Positions 1 through 6,833 of a stretch of 30,678 bases of DNA are shown here, piece after piece. The stretch lies in the NCBI GenBank assembly GCA_046537875.1, contig JBKHJZ010000021.1, positions 1 to 30,678 of the forward strand. Direction: 5' to 3'. The stretch comes from JBKHJZ01 sp046537875. Its GTDB lineage: Bacteria > Actinomycetota > Acidimicrobiia > Acidimicrobiales > VFJN01. The first letter of the stretch is position 1. Each line of letters begins with the position of its first letter. The position numbers and the translations under genes were made by a program. Under the pieces are notes generated by a model. It ran no database searches. It was not told the DNA's origin and was given only the letters and a program-made list of their open reading frames with translations.

Positions 1-362
1 GCGTCGGCCGCGTCGGACGCGTCGGTGACGATCACCGCGGGGTCCACCGTGGTGAGCACGTGGGCCAGGTCGTCGTCGCCGAGGCGCGGGTTGAGGGGGA
101 CGTAGACGCCGCCGGCGCGCCAGACGCCGAACAGCGCCGCCACCACGTCCACGCCGTTCGGGAGCATCACGCCCACCGGGGTGCCGGCCGCCACCCCCAG
201 GTCGGCCAGCGTGCAGGCGAGGCCGGAAGCGCGCTCGACCACCTCGCCGCGCGGGTGGTCGACGCCTCCGGCGTGGACGAGCAGGTCGCCGGCGTCCCCC
301 GTGGCGCCGAACAGCAGGTCCTCCAGCCGGGCGGTCGACCCGCGCGTCCGGTCGGCCGCCAT
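1..362 (-). CDS. Acyl-CoA synthetase (AMP-binding), N-terminal part only
   Basis: This is the first ~120 residues of an adenylate-forming acyl-CoA ligase; the rest lies beyond the window edge. The reverse-strand reading from ATG at 362 gives MAADRTRGSTARLEDLLFG and continues with VGVMLPNGVDVVAALFGVW and GGVYVPLNPRLGDDDLAHVL. These match the N-terminal A1/A2-like region of the ANL superfamily (P-N-x-x-D/E, then a G-A/G-x-x-V-P-L-N-P-R block). The family would join a carboxylic acid to CoA through an acyl-AMP intermediate. The ATG overlaps the upstream dehydrogenase stop as TGATG, so it is the last visible gene of the 5045-to-1 operon and probably translationally coupled. Catalytic motifs are outside the window, so the substrate class is unknown. 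Confidence 0.85.
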   Translation of the reverse strand, partial: MAADRTRGSTARLEDLLFGATGDAGDLLVHAGGVDHPRGEVVERASGLACTLADLGVAAGTPVGVMLPNGVDVVAALFGVWRAGGVYVPLNPRLGDDDLAHVLTTVDPAVIVTDASDAAD

Positions 363-1654
363 CAGCGGGGCACCTCGCGCCACGGGATCCCGTGCCACGG
401 GTCGGGCTCGCGGGGCAGCCCGAGCACCCGCTCGGCGACGATGTTCTTGTTGATCTCGGTGGTCCCGCCCTCGATCGTGTTGGCCCGGCTCCGGAGCATC
501 CCGCCGACCTCGTACGGCAGGGAGCCGGCGTCGTCGCCGGCGGCGGAGTCGCCGGCGGGTTCACCGGCGGGCTCCCAGGCGACGGCGCCGGCCCCGAGCA
601 GGTCGACGGCGACCATCTGGATGCGCTGGTTGAGCTCGCCCTGGTGCACCTTCCCGACCGAGCTCTCCGGCCCCGGCGGCCGGCCCGCCCGGAGCCCGCT
701 GCGGACCCGCATGTTGGTCCAGGCCCGGATCCTCTCCTCGGACCACACGGTCACGATCCGCTGGCGCATCACCGGATCGGTCCAGGCGCCCACGCGCCGG
801 GCCAGGTCCACGAGGCGGTCGGCCCCCGAACCGCCGATGCGGTCCACCCCACCGGAGCCGGACCCGGCGACCATCTGCCGCTCGCCGGAGAGGGTGGCGC
901 CGGCCACCCGCCACCCGTCGTCGACCTCGCCGACGCGGTGGGCGTCGGGCACCCGCACGGCGTCGAGGAAGACCTCGTTGAAGTCGACCTCGCCGGTGAT
1001 GTGGCGCAGCGGCCGGACCTCGACCCCCGGTGCGTGCATGTCGACGAGGAAGTAGGTGATGCCCCGGCGCTTGGGCACGTCGGGGTTGGTGCGGGCGAGG
1101 CACACGGCGAGATCGGCCACGTGCGCCCACGTGGTCCACACCTTCTGCCCGGTCAGCAGCCAGCCGTCGCCGTCCCGCTCGGCCCGGGTGGCGAGCGAGG
1201 CGAGGTCGGAGCCGGCACCGGGCTCGCTGAAGAGCTGGCACCACACCTCCTCGTTGCGCACGATCGGCGGCAGGAAGCGCAGGCGCTGCTCCTCGGTGCC
1301 GTGGGCGAACAGGGCCGGCGCCGCGAGGTTCAGGCCCAGCGGGTTGAGCCGGCCGAGGTTGTAGGGCCGCAGCTCCTCCTCGATCCGCCGGGCGACCGCC
1401 CGGTCGAGGCCGAGCCCGCCGTAGGCGACCGGCCAGGTGGGCACCACCAGGCCGGAGGCGCCGAAGACCGGGTACCACTCCTCGTACTCGGTGCGGGTGC
1501 GCACCCGCCGGATCGCGTTCGGGCCACCGGCCGCCGCCTCACGCCAGGCGGCCGGCACGTGCTCCCCGATCCACGCTCGGACCGCCACGACCACGGCTTC
1601 GGCGGGGGTCTCCGGGCCCACGGCGAGTCGCCGGCCGGTGGTCGCGGTCGCCAT
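362..1654 (-). CDS. Acyl-CoA dehydrogenase
   Basis: A 430-residue FAD-dependent acyl-CoA dehydrogenase, expected to introduce an alpha,beta double bond into an acyl-CoA in the cytoplasm. The middle domain is clear: QLFSEPGAGSDLASL near residues 140-155 (flavin and substrate contacts) and TGQKVWTTWAHVADL near 168-182. The C-terminal domain carries TIEGGTTEINKNIVAERVLG near 390-410, where the Glu of the IEGGT motif sits at the catalytic-base position of many FadE proteins. There is a Gly/Ala/Asp-rich insertion around 355-375 (EPAGEPAGDSAAGDD), probably a surface loop. Length is a little above the usual 380-400. It starts 6 bases after the crotonase stop and overlaps the next ligase gene, so it belongs to the operon. 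Substrate is unknown. Confidence 0.93.
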   Translation of the reverse strand: MATATTGRRLAVGPETPAEAVVVAVRAWIGEHVPAAWREAAAGGPNAIRRVRTRTEYEEWYPVFGASGLVVPTWPVAYGGLGLDRAVARRIEEELRPYNLGRLNPLGLNLAAPALFAHGTEEQRLRFLPPIVRNEEVWCQLFSEPGAGSDLASLATRAERDGDGWLLTGQKVWTTWAHVADLAVCLARTNPDVPKRRGITYFLVDMHAPGVEVRPLRHITGEVDFNEVFLDAVRVPDAHRVGEVDDGWRVAGATLSGERQMVAGSGSGGVDRIGGSGADRLVDLARRVGAWTDPVMRQRIVTVWSEERIRAWTNMRVRSGLRAGRPPGPESSVGKVHQGELNQRIQMVAVDLLGAGAVAWEPAGEPAGDSAAGDDAGSLPYEVGGMLRSRANTIEGGTTEINKNIVAERVLGLPREPDPWHGIPWREVPR

Positions 1655-1660
1655 CGCTGA

Positions 1661-2464
1661 TCACCGCCCCCTGAACTGCGGCGGGCGCTTCTCCCGGAAG
1701 GCGGCCAGCCCCTCGCGGAAGTCCTCGCTCCGTGACGACAGCTCCATGGCGAAGGACTCGTCCCGCAGGTGCTGGTCGAGCGTGTGCTCCGCCGAGGCGT
1801 GCAGCAGCCACTTCGTCAGGCCCAACGCGACGGTCGGGCCGGCCGCCAGCCGGTGGGCGAGCTCGTCGGCGGCGGCGTCCACCTCGGCGGCCGGCACGGC
1901 CCGGTGCCCGATGCCCCACTCGACGGCCTCGGACCCCGTGATGGTGCGGCCGAGGAGGAGCAGGTCGCGGGCGCGTGCCTGCCCCACGAGCCGGGGGAGC
2001 AGCCACGTACCCCCGCTGTCGGGCGTGAACCCCCGCTCGCTGAACGGCTCCCACACCCGGGCGTCCTCCGCGAGGACGGGGAAGTCGGCGGCCGCCGCCA
2101 GATGCAGGCCGATCCCCGCCACCCAGCCGCGTGCGGCCACCACGATCGGCACCTGCGTGGTGCACAGGACCGGGATCAGGCGGTGGGCCTGCGAGGGCAG
2201 CCGCCGCTGGATCGATCCGATCCTCGGCTTCCGCTCGCCCTCGCCGGCGGTGTTGCGCCCCACGATGTCGAAGCCGGAGCAGAAGTGCTCGCCCTCGGCG
2301 GTGACCAGGACGGCCCGGACCGCCTCGTCGCGGCCGGCGGCGTCGACCTCGTCGATGAGCGCGGCCACCATCGCGTCGTCGAGCGCGTTGCGCTTCGCCG
2401 GCTTGTCGAGGTGCAGGCGCAGCACGCCGTCGTCGCGGCGCTCGACGCGCAGGTGGTCGGTCAC
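1661..2464 (-). CDS. Enoyl-CoA hydratase/isomerase family protein (crotonase)
   Basis: A 267-residue crotonase-fold protein. The GTG start at 2464 overlaps the upstream stop as GTGA, which fixes the start; a longer open frame exists upstream but lies over the MaoC gene. Seen: N-terminal LHLDKPAKRNALDDAM, oxyanion-hole segments GEHFCSGFDI and VVAARGWVAGIGLHLAAAADF, then ERGFTPDSGGTWLLPRLVG. In classic hydratases two glutamates act (Glu144 and Glu164 of rat crotonase). By eye the first position is His in GIGLH and the second is Phe in EPFSE, while an Asp in PDSGG is kept as in PaaG-like or isomerase members. Hydratase activity is therefore not assured; an isomerase or another thioester reaction is possible. 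It lies between the MaoC and dehydrogenase genes of the operon. Confidence 0.88.
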   Translation of the reverse strand: MTDHLRVERRDDGVLRLHLDKPAKRNALDDAMVAALIDEVDAAGRDEAVRAVLVTAEGEHFCSGFDIVGRNTAGEGERKPRIGSIQRRLPSQAHRLIPVLCTTQVPIVVAARGWVAGIGLHLAAAADFPVLAEDARVWEPFSERGFTPDSGGTWLLPRLVGQARARDLLLLGRTITGSEAVEWGIGHRAVPAAEVDAAADELAHRLAAGPTVALGLTKWLLHASAEHTLDQHLRDESFAMELSSRSEDFREGLAAFREKRPPQFRGR

Positions 2465-3711
2465 CGGTCCTCCCAGCGCGCCGCGATCTCGTCGAGGGCG
2501 CCCTGCAGGTCGGCCGCGGGCGGGTCGGGCAGGCGCACCGGCCCGCGCTCGCGCGACGGCAGCAGCACGGTGGCGTGGCCGGGCGTGGTCACCTCGCCCC
2601 GCTGGTTGGTGCACGAGATGTCGAGGTCGACCGCGGGACGGCCGCCCTCGGCGAGGTAGCGCCGGGTCACGGTTCCCCGCACCCACTGCGTGTCGCCCAC
2701 GTAGTTGAACCGGCGGAACTCGCAGTCGAGCGTCCACAGCCAGCCGTCGTCGCCCATCCAGTCGGTGCAGAGGTGGACGAGCCAGGTCTCGCGCATGCGG
2801 CCGTAGTCGAAGGTGGTGGGGTTCCCCGAGCGGCGGGCGAACTCGGGGTCCCAGTGCACGCGCTGCATCACGTCCGGGATGCCGCGGTCGTCCCGATGGA
2901 AGAAGCGGGGGACGCGGCGGCGGTTCATCGCCGCCAGCCGGAGCGGCCTGACCCCGTAGAGGCCCATGCCCATGCCGACGTGCCAGCAGATCATGTCGGT
3001 GACGGTGAGCGGGCCCTTGACCAGGGGGCCGACCTCGTCGCCCTCGGCCACGTCCTCCCACCAGCGGGGCTCCGCACCACGCGGCCGCTCGGAGGCGTAC
3101 TGGGCCTCGATCTCGGCGATCTCCTCGCCGCCGTAGGACGCCAGCTCGACGCCGTCGTCACGCCTGCGCTCGCGGGCCTTCGTGCGCTCGGTGCGGATCA
3201 TGAGGCGGTACTGGGCCGAGAGGAGCGGCCCGTCGGCCTCGCGGAACACCTGGCCCGTCCACTCGTGCACGGCCCGCCCGGCGAAGTCGCTGGGCTTGTC
3301 GAGCACCGCCACCAGCGCGTTGCGGCGGGTCACCCGCCGCAACGGCCGCAGCGGCGCCCACCACTCGCGGGCCGACGCCGAGTAGTAGGCGTGCACCCCC
3401 CGCAGCGGATCGCCCTTGAGCAGCGCCCGGGTGTCCTCGTCGAGGCCGGTGACCTCGTCCTCGCCGACGAGCGTGTCGCCCCCCACCAGCGGGGGCGGCG
3501 CGATCGGCCCCTCCCAGCGCGTGCGCTCGGCGTAGGCAGGGTCGCACCACAGCGGGTTGTCGTCGCCGTACGCCTCGGCCACGTGGCGGAACGTGTCGGT
3601 GGTCGGCAGCGTGTAGTGCGGCGGCAGCGGGTGCGGCTCCGGCACCCCGATCCGGGCCCGCAGCCGGGCGATGCCGGCGTCGGTGATCGTGCCGTCGGCC
3701 GTGGTGGTCAC
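2461..3711 (-). CDS. MaoC-like double-hotdog protein (FAS1-like dehydratase domain)
   Basis: A 416-residue protein probably made of two hotdog folds, as in fused MaoC/R-specific enoyl-CoA hydratases. The N-terminal half has a hydratase-2-like segment, VAEAYGDDNPLWCDPAYAER, near residues 40-60, recalling the GDxNPxH signature but with Trp where His is usual. The C-terminal half (about 230-400) contains FDYGRMRETWLVHLCTDW and a DCEFRRFNYVGDTQWVRG strand region typical of MaoC C-terminal hotdogs. It could hydrate or dehydrate a bulky enoyl-CoA, or act in a heteromeric complex; catalytic residues are not obvious to me. The GTG start at 3711 overlaps the binding-protein stop by GTGA, and its own stop overlaps the crotonase start the same way, so three genes are coupled. 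Confidence 0.82.
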   Translation of the reverse strand: MTTTADGTITDAGIARLRARIGVPEPHPLPPHYTLPTTDTFRHVAEAYGDDNPLWCDPAYAERTRWEGPIAPPPLVGGDTLVGEDEVTGLDEDTRALLKGDPLRGVHAYYSASAREWWAPLRPLRRVTRRNALVAVLDKPSDFAGRAVHEWTGQVFREADGPLLSAQYRLMIRTERTKARERRRDDGVELASYGGEEIAEIEAQYASERPRGAEPRWWEDVAEGDEVGPLVKGPLTVTDMICWHVGMGMGLYGVRPLRLAAMNRRRVPRFFHRDDRGIPDVMQRVHWDPEFARRSGNPTTFDYGRMRETWLVHLCTDWMGDDGWLWTLDCEFRRFNYVGDTQWVRGTVTRRYLAEGGRPAVDLDISCTNQRGEVTTPGHATVLLPSRERGPVRLPDPPAADLQGALDEIAARWEDR

Positions 3712-5045
3712 GGCGTCGCGTTCGAGGGCCACTCTGGCCGGTGGTACCCGTCGAAGCGCAGCTCGCCGCCGCGCAGCTCGCGGATGGTGAGGAAGTCGCC
3801 CTTGTACCCCTTGCGGTCCCACGGGCCGAACTGGATGTACGTGCCGGGGCCACCGTTGGTCGCCGGCATCCAGCGGATGCGCTCCATGCCCTCCTTCACC
3901 CACCGGGGCTCGGGGATCGCGGCGTTGCCGATCCCGTGGATCGCCACGCGTGCCGTGTCGTAGGCGAGGGCCACGACCACGTTGCGGGTGGAGCGGCCGA
4001 ACCGCTTCTCGAACCGCTGGATCATCGCGTTGTAGTTGGCGTTCGAGCCGTCCTCGCCCAGCTGGTCGACCCCGTGCCAGCCCTCGAGGCCCTCGGCCCA
4101 GCGGTTCGAGTTGCTGTAGAACATGAAGGCCGTGCCCATGACCCGGGGCGGGTCCCAGTCGAGCGCCCGGAACGCCTCGGCGAAGTGGAAGGTGGCGTAG
4201 CCGTAGCCGCCGTAGTAGATGCCCTCGACCCCGAGGTCGCGCATCAACGCCAGGTCGTCCCGGAGGCCACGCGGGTTCGGCTCGAGCCTCACCTCGCGCA
4301 TCACCTCGAGCCCGAGCCCGAGCGCGGTGTCGCGGAAGTAGTCGGCGTAGTCGCGTCCCGAGGAGCCCTGCTCCCAGAACATCCCGACCTTGTCGATCCC
4401 CCGCCCTGCCAGCCACTGCGCGCACATCACGCCCTCGGTGGGGATGTCGCCGTTGGCGACGGTGAAGCAGTACTCCGAGGCGAACCGGTGGGCGCCGGTC
4501 CAGCCGATGCACGGCACCCGCAGCTCGTTGGCCGTCTCCTGCACGACCAGGCAGTTGTCGGAGATCAGCGGCCCGATCACCACCACGCAGCCCTGCTGCA
4601 CGAGCCAGCGGTAGCCCTCGATCACCTTCCGGTAGTTCTCCCGGGGCAGGCCTCGGGCATCGGCGATCACCAGCTGGACCGGCCCGCGGGAGTGGACGCC
4701 CTCGTTCAGGGCGTCCTCGATCGCCAGGATCGTGGGATCGATCCAGTCGGCCAGCAGCTGGCCGAGGTCCATGTCGATCAGCACGCCGATCTTCACCGGC
4801 TCGAAGGGATCGCCCTGGGTCTTCACGCCGCGGGTCGGCGGGTAGACCGTGATGCCCTGCACCGCCTTCTCGCCGATGCCGCCGCCGCCCTGGTACCAGG
4901 CGGTCCCCGCGCCGCCGTCGCCCGCGAGGTAGCTCGAGGTGCCGAACGGGACCGACGAGACGGCCCGGTCCTCCTCGGCGATGCCGAGGTCGACCGGCTC
5001 GGGGAACATCCGCTCCGCGTACTCCCAGTCGTCGGCCACGAGCAC
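3708..5045 (-). CDS. Periplasmic-binding-fold (Leu/Ile/Val type) protein without visible signal peptide
   Basis: A protein of up to 445 residues with the type I periplasmic-binding fold of branched-chain amino-acid ABC transporter receptors. Seen: a first beta strand PVKIGVLIDMDLGQLL near 83-98, GCVVVIGPLISDNCLVVQE near 150-168, RVPCIGWTGAHRFASEYCFTV near 174-194, IDKVGMFWEQGSSGRDYADY, then VEGIYYGGYGYATFHF. The first ~80 residues are polar (MLVADDWEYAERMFPEPVD onward) with no hydrophobic stretch or lipobox, so a cytoplasmic ligand-binding or chaperone role is more likely than transport. No permease or ATPase is nearby. It is the first gene of the catabolic operon. GTG at 5045 lies very close to a GGAGG; GTG at 5039 has better spacing, so the start is uncertain by two codons. 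Confidence 0.8.
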   Translation of the reverse strand: MLVADDWEYAERMFPEPVDLGIAEEDRAVSSVPFGTSSYLAGDGGAGTAWYQGGGGIGEKAVQGITVYPPTRGVKTQGDPFEPVKIGVLIDMDLGQLLADWIDPTILAIEDALNEGVHSRGPVQLVIADARGLPRENYRKVIEGYRWLVQQGCVVVIGPLISDNCLVVQETANELRVPCIGWTGAHRFASEYCFTVANGDIPTEGVMCAQWLAGRGIDKVGMFWEQGSSGRDYADYFRDTALGLGLEVMREVRLEPNPRGLRDDLALMRDLGVEGIYYGGYGYATFHFAEAFRALDWDPPRVMGTAFMFYSNSNRWAEGLEGWHGVDQLGEDGSNANYNAMIQRFEKRFGRSTRNVVVALAYDTARVAIHGIGNAAIPEPRWVKEGMERIRWMPATNGGPGTYIQFGPWDRKGYKGDFLTIRELRGGELRFDGYHRPEWPSNATP

Positions 5046-5074
5046 CCCCCTCCGGTCCGACCGCGCAGGACGGC

Positions 5075-5088
5075 TGAACTATAGTTCA
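5075..5088. promoter_or_regulatory. TetR-type operator, site 1 (perfect 14-bp palindrome)
   Basis: TGAACTATAGTTCA equals its own reverse complement. It lies in the divergent promoter region between the binding-protein operon (start 5045, minus) and the FadD3-like ligase (start 5190, plus). The core contains TATAGT on both strands, which could serve as a -10 element in either direction; that part is inference. It matches four other sites at 10033, 13048, 14963 and 15822 under YGAAYNNNNRTTCA. Confidence 0.7.
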
Positions 5089-5189
5089 ATGCCTCAAGCA
5101 GGGGTTCGGGGGTCGATGGCGCAACCCGTGCACGCGCAGGCCCGGGTGACCCACGCTCCCCTCACCGGCGTTCGCTGGAGGAGCCCGAC

Positions 5190-6773
5190 GTGCCCCAGAA
5201 CGTGTCCCAGAACCTCCCGCCCACGATCCCGGCAGCGCTCCATCGGGCCGCCGAGCGCTTCGCCGACCGGGAGGCGCTGGTCGACGGCGACCTCCGGCTC
5301 ACCTTCGCCGACCTGGAGCGCAGCGCCCACCGGGTGGCCCGGGCGCTCGTGGCGACCGGCGTCCGGGCGGGCGACCGCATCGCGATCTGGGCCCCGAACA
5401 GCGCCGAGTGGGCGCTCGCCGCCCTCGGCGTCCACTCCGCCGGCGCCACCGTGGTCCCGCTGAACACCCGGTTCAAGGGCGCCGAGGCCGAGCACGTCAT
5501 CACGACGTCCGGGGCGCGCCTGCTGTTCACGGTCACCGACTTCCTCGACACCGACTACGTCGAGCTGCTGGGCCGGCGGCCGGAGTGCGTCGAGGAGGTG
5601 GTCGTCCTGCGCGGCCCCGCCCGCCGGGACACGACACCGTGGGACGACTTCCTCGCCAGGGCCGAGCGGGTGGACACCGTCGCCGACCGCATCGCCGCCC
5701 TGGACGGCGACGACATCTGCGACATCCTCTTCACCTCCGGAACGACCGGCGCCCCGAAGGGGGCGATGCTCCGCCACGCCGCCACCGTGCGGGCGTACAC
5801 CGCATGGTCGGACGTCGTCGGGCTGGCGGAGGGCGACCGCTACCTGATCGTCAACCCGTTCTTCCACGCCTTCGGGCTGAAGGCGGGCATCCTCGCCTGC
5901 ATCCTCAAGGGGGCGACCATCGTCCCGCACCCGGTGTTCGACGTGCCCAGCGTGATGCGGCGCGTCGCCGAGGAGCGGATCACGATGCTCCCGGGCCCGC
6001 CGGCCCTCTACCAGACCATCCTCGACCATCCCGACCTCGGCGGCTACGACCTGTCGACCCTGCGCCTGGCGGTCACCGGGGCGGCGACGGTGCCGGTGGA
6101 GATGATCCGCCGCATGCGATCGGAGCTCACGTTCACGACCATCGTCACCGGCTACGGCCTCACCGAGGCCACGGGCATCGCCACGATGTGCCGGCACGAC
6201 GACGACCCCGAGACCATCGCCACGACGGCCGGGCGCGCCATCCCCGACGTGGACGTCCGGGTCGTCGACGACGCCGGCACCCCGATGCCCGCCGGCGAGC
6301 CCGGCGAGGTGGTCGTGCGGGGCTACAACGTGATGGCGGGCTACTTCGGCGACCCCGGCGCCACCGCCGAGACGATCGACGACGACGGGTGGCTCCACAC
6401 CGGTGACATCGGGGTGATGGACGCGCGCGGCTACCTGAGGATCACCGACCGCAAGAAGGACATGTTCATCGTGGGCGGCTTCAACGCCTACCCCGCGGAG
6501 ATCGAGGGGATCATGCTGCGCCACCCCGCGGTCGGTCAGGTCGCGGTGATCGGGGTGCCCGACCACCGGCTCGGTGAGGTGGCCAAGGCGTTCGTGATCC
6601 CGCGCACCGGTGCCTCCGTCGACACCGACGAGCTGATCGGCTGGTGCCGCCGGGCGATGGCGAACTACAAGGTGCCGCGCGCCGTCGAGGTGGTGGAGGC
6701 GTTCCCGCTCAACGCCAGCGGCAAGGTCCTGAAGTACGCGCTGCGTGCCCGCAGCGGGGGCGGCGCCGCCTGA
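5190..6773 (+). CDS. fadD3: FadD3-like acyl-CoA synthetase
   Basis: A 527-residue adenylate-forming acyl-CoA ligase. It closely resembles mycobacterial FadD3, the ligase that activates the steroid C/D-ring propionate HIP: shared stretches recalled from that protein include DILFTSGTTGAPKGAM (from residue ~179), NPFFHAFGLKAGILAC, LPGPPALYQTILDHP, LRLAVTGAATVPVEM, YGLTEATGIATMCR, DGWLHTGDIG, ITDRKKDMFIVGGFNAYPAE and the C-terminal ASGKVLKYALR with the catalytic Lys at 512. GTG start 5190 is supported by GGAGGAG at 5177-5183, spacing six. It faces away from the binding-protein operon and shares operator site 1. The FadD3 name is a similarity assignment; no other steroid C/D-ring genes (ipdAB, fadE30) are visible, so the real substrate may differ. 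Confidence 0.85.
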   Translation: MPQNVSQNLPPTIPAALHRAAERFADREALVDGDLRLTFADLERSAHRVARALVATGVRAGDRIAIWAPNSAEWALAALGVHSAGATVVPLNTRFKGAEAEHVITTSGARLLFTVTDFLDTDYVELLGRRPECVEEVVVLRGPARRDTTPWDDFLARAERVDTVADRIAALDGDDICDILFTSGTTGAPKGAMLRHAATVRAYTAWSDVVGLAEGDRYLIVNPFFHAFGLKAGILACILKGATIVPHPVFDVPSVMRRVAEERITMLPGPPALYQTILDHPDLGGYDLSTLRLAVTGAATVPVEMIRRMRSELTFTTIVTGYGLTEATGIATMCRHDDDPETIATTAGRAIPDVDVRVVDDAGTPMPAGEPGEVVVRGYNVMAGYFGDPGATAETIDDDGWLHTGDIGVMDARGYLRITDRKKDMFIVGGFNAYPAEIEGIMLRHPAVGQVAVIGVPDHRLGEVAKAFVIPRTGASVDTDELIGWCRRAMANYKVPRAVEVVEAFPLNASGKVLKYALRARSGGGAA

Positions 6774-6833
6774 TCAGCGGCCGCACGTGATCAGCGGCGG
6801 CGCCGGATCGGCGGCCGCACGTGGTCAGCGGCG
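6772..6833. repeat. 28-bp direct repeat pair between convergent ligase genes
   Basis: Copies at 6772-6799 and 6806-6833 differ at two positions and have a period of 34. Each is a chain of short palindromes (GCGGCCGC, CACGTG or near, TGATCA or near). The first copy begins inside the stop codon of the FadD3-like gene and the second contains the stop codon of the minus-strand ligase. It looks like a local tandem duplication; a role in bidirectional termination is possible but no clear long hairpin is seen. Confidence 0.7.

Noticed and set aside
392..1660. Long plus-strand open frame opposite the acyl-CoA dehydrogenase
   Set aside because: Its translation is low-complexity Gly/Pro/Arg/Ala/His with no family motif; the minus strand encodes a clear dehydrogenase. 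Long antisense frames are expected at this GC content.
3741..5084. Plus-strand open frame opposite the binding-protein gene
   Set aside because: Val/His/Leu/Asp-rich translation without motifs; a shadow of the real minus-strand gene.
5461..5475. TGAAC-ACCCG-GTTCA, resembling the five-site operator
   Set aside because: It is 15 rather than 14 bases and lies inside the FadD3-like coding sequence in codons for the conserved P-L-N-T-R-F segment.
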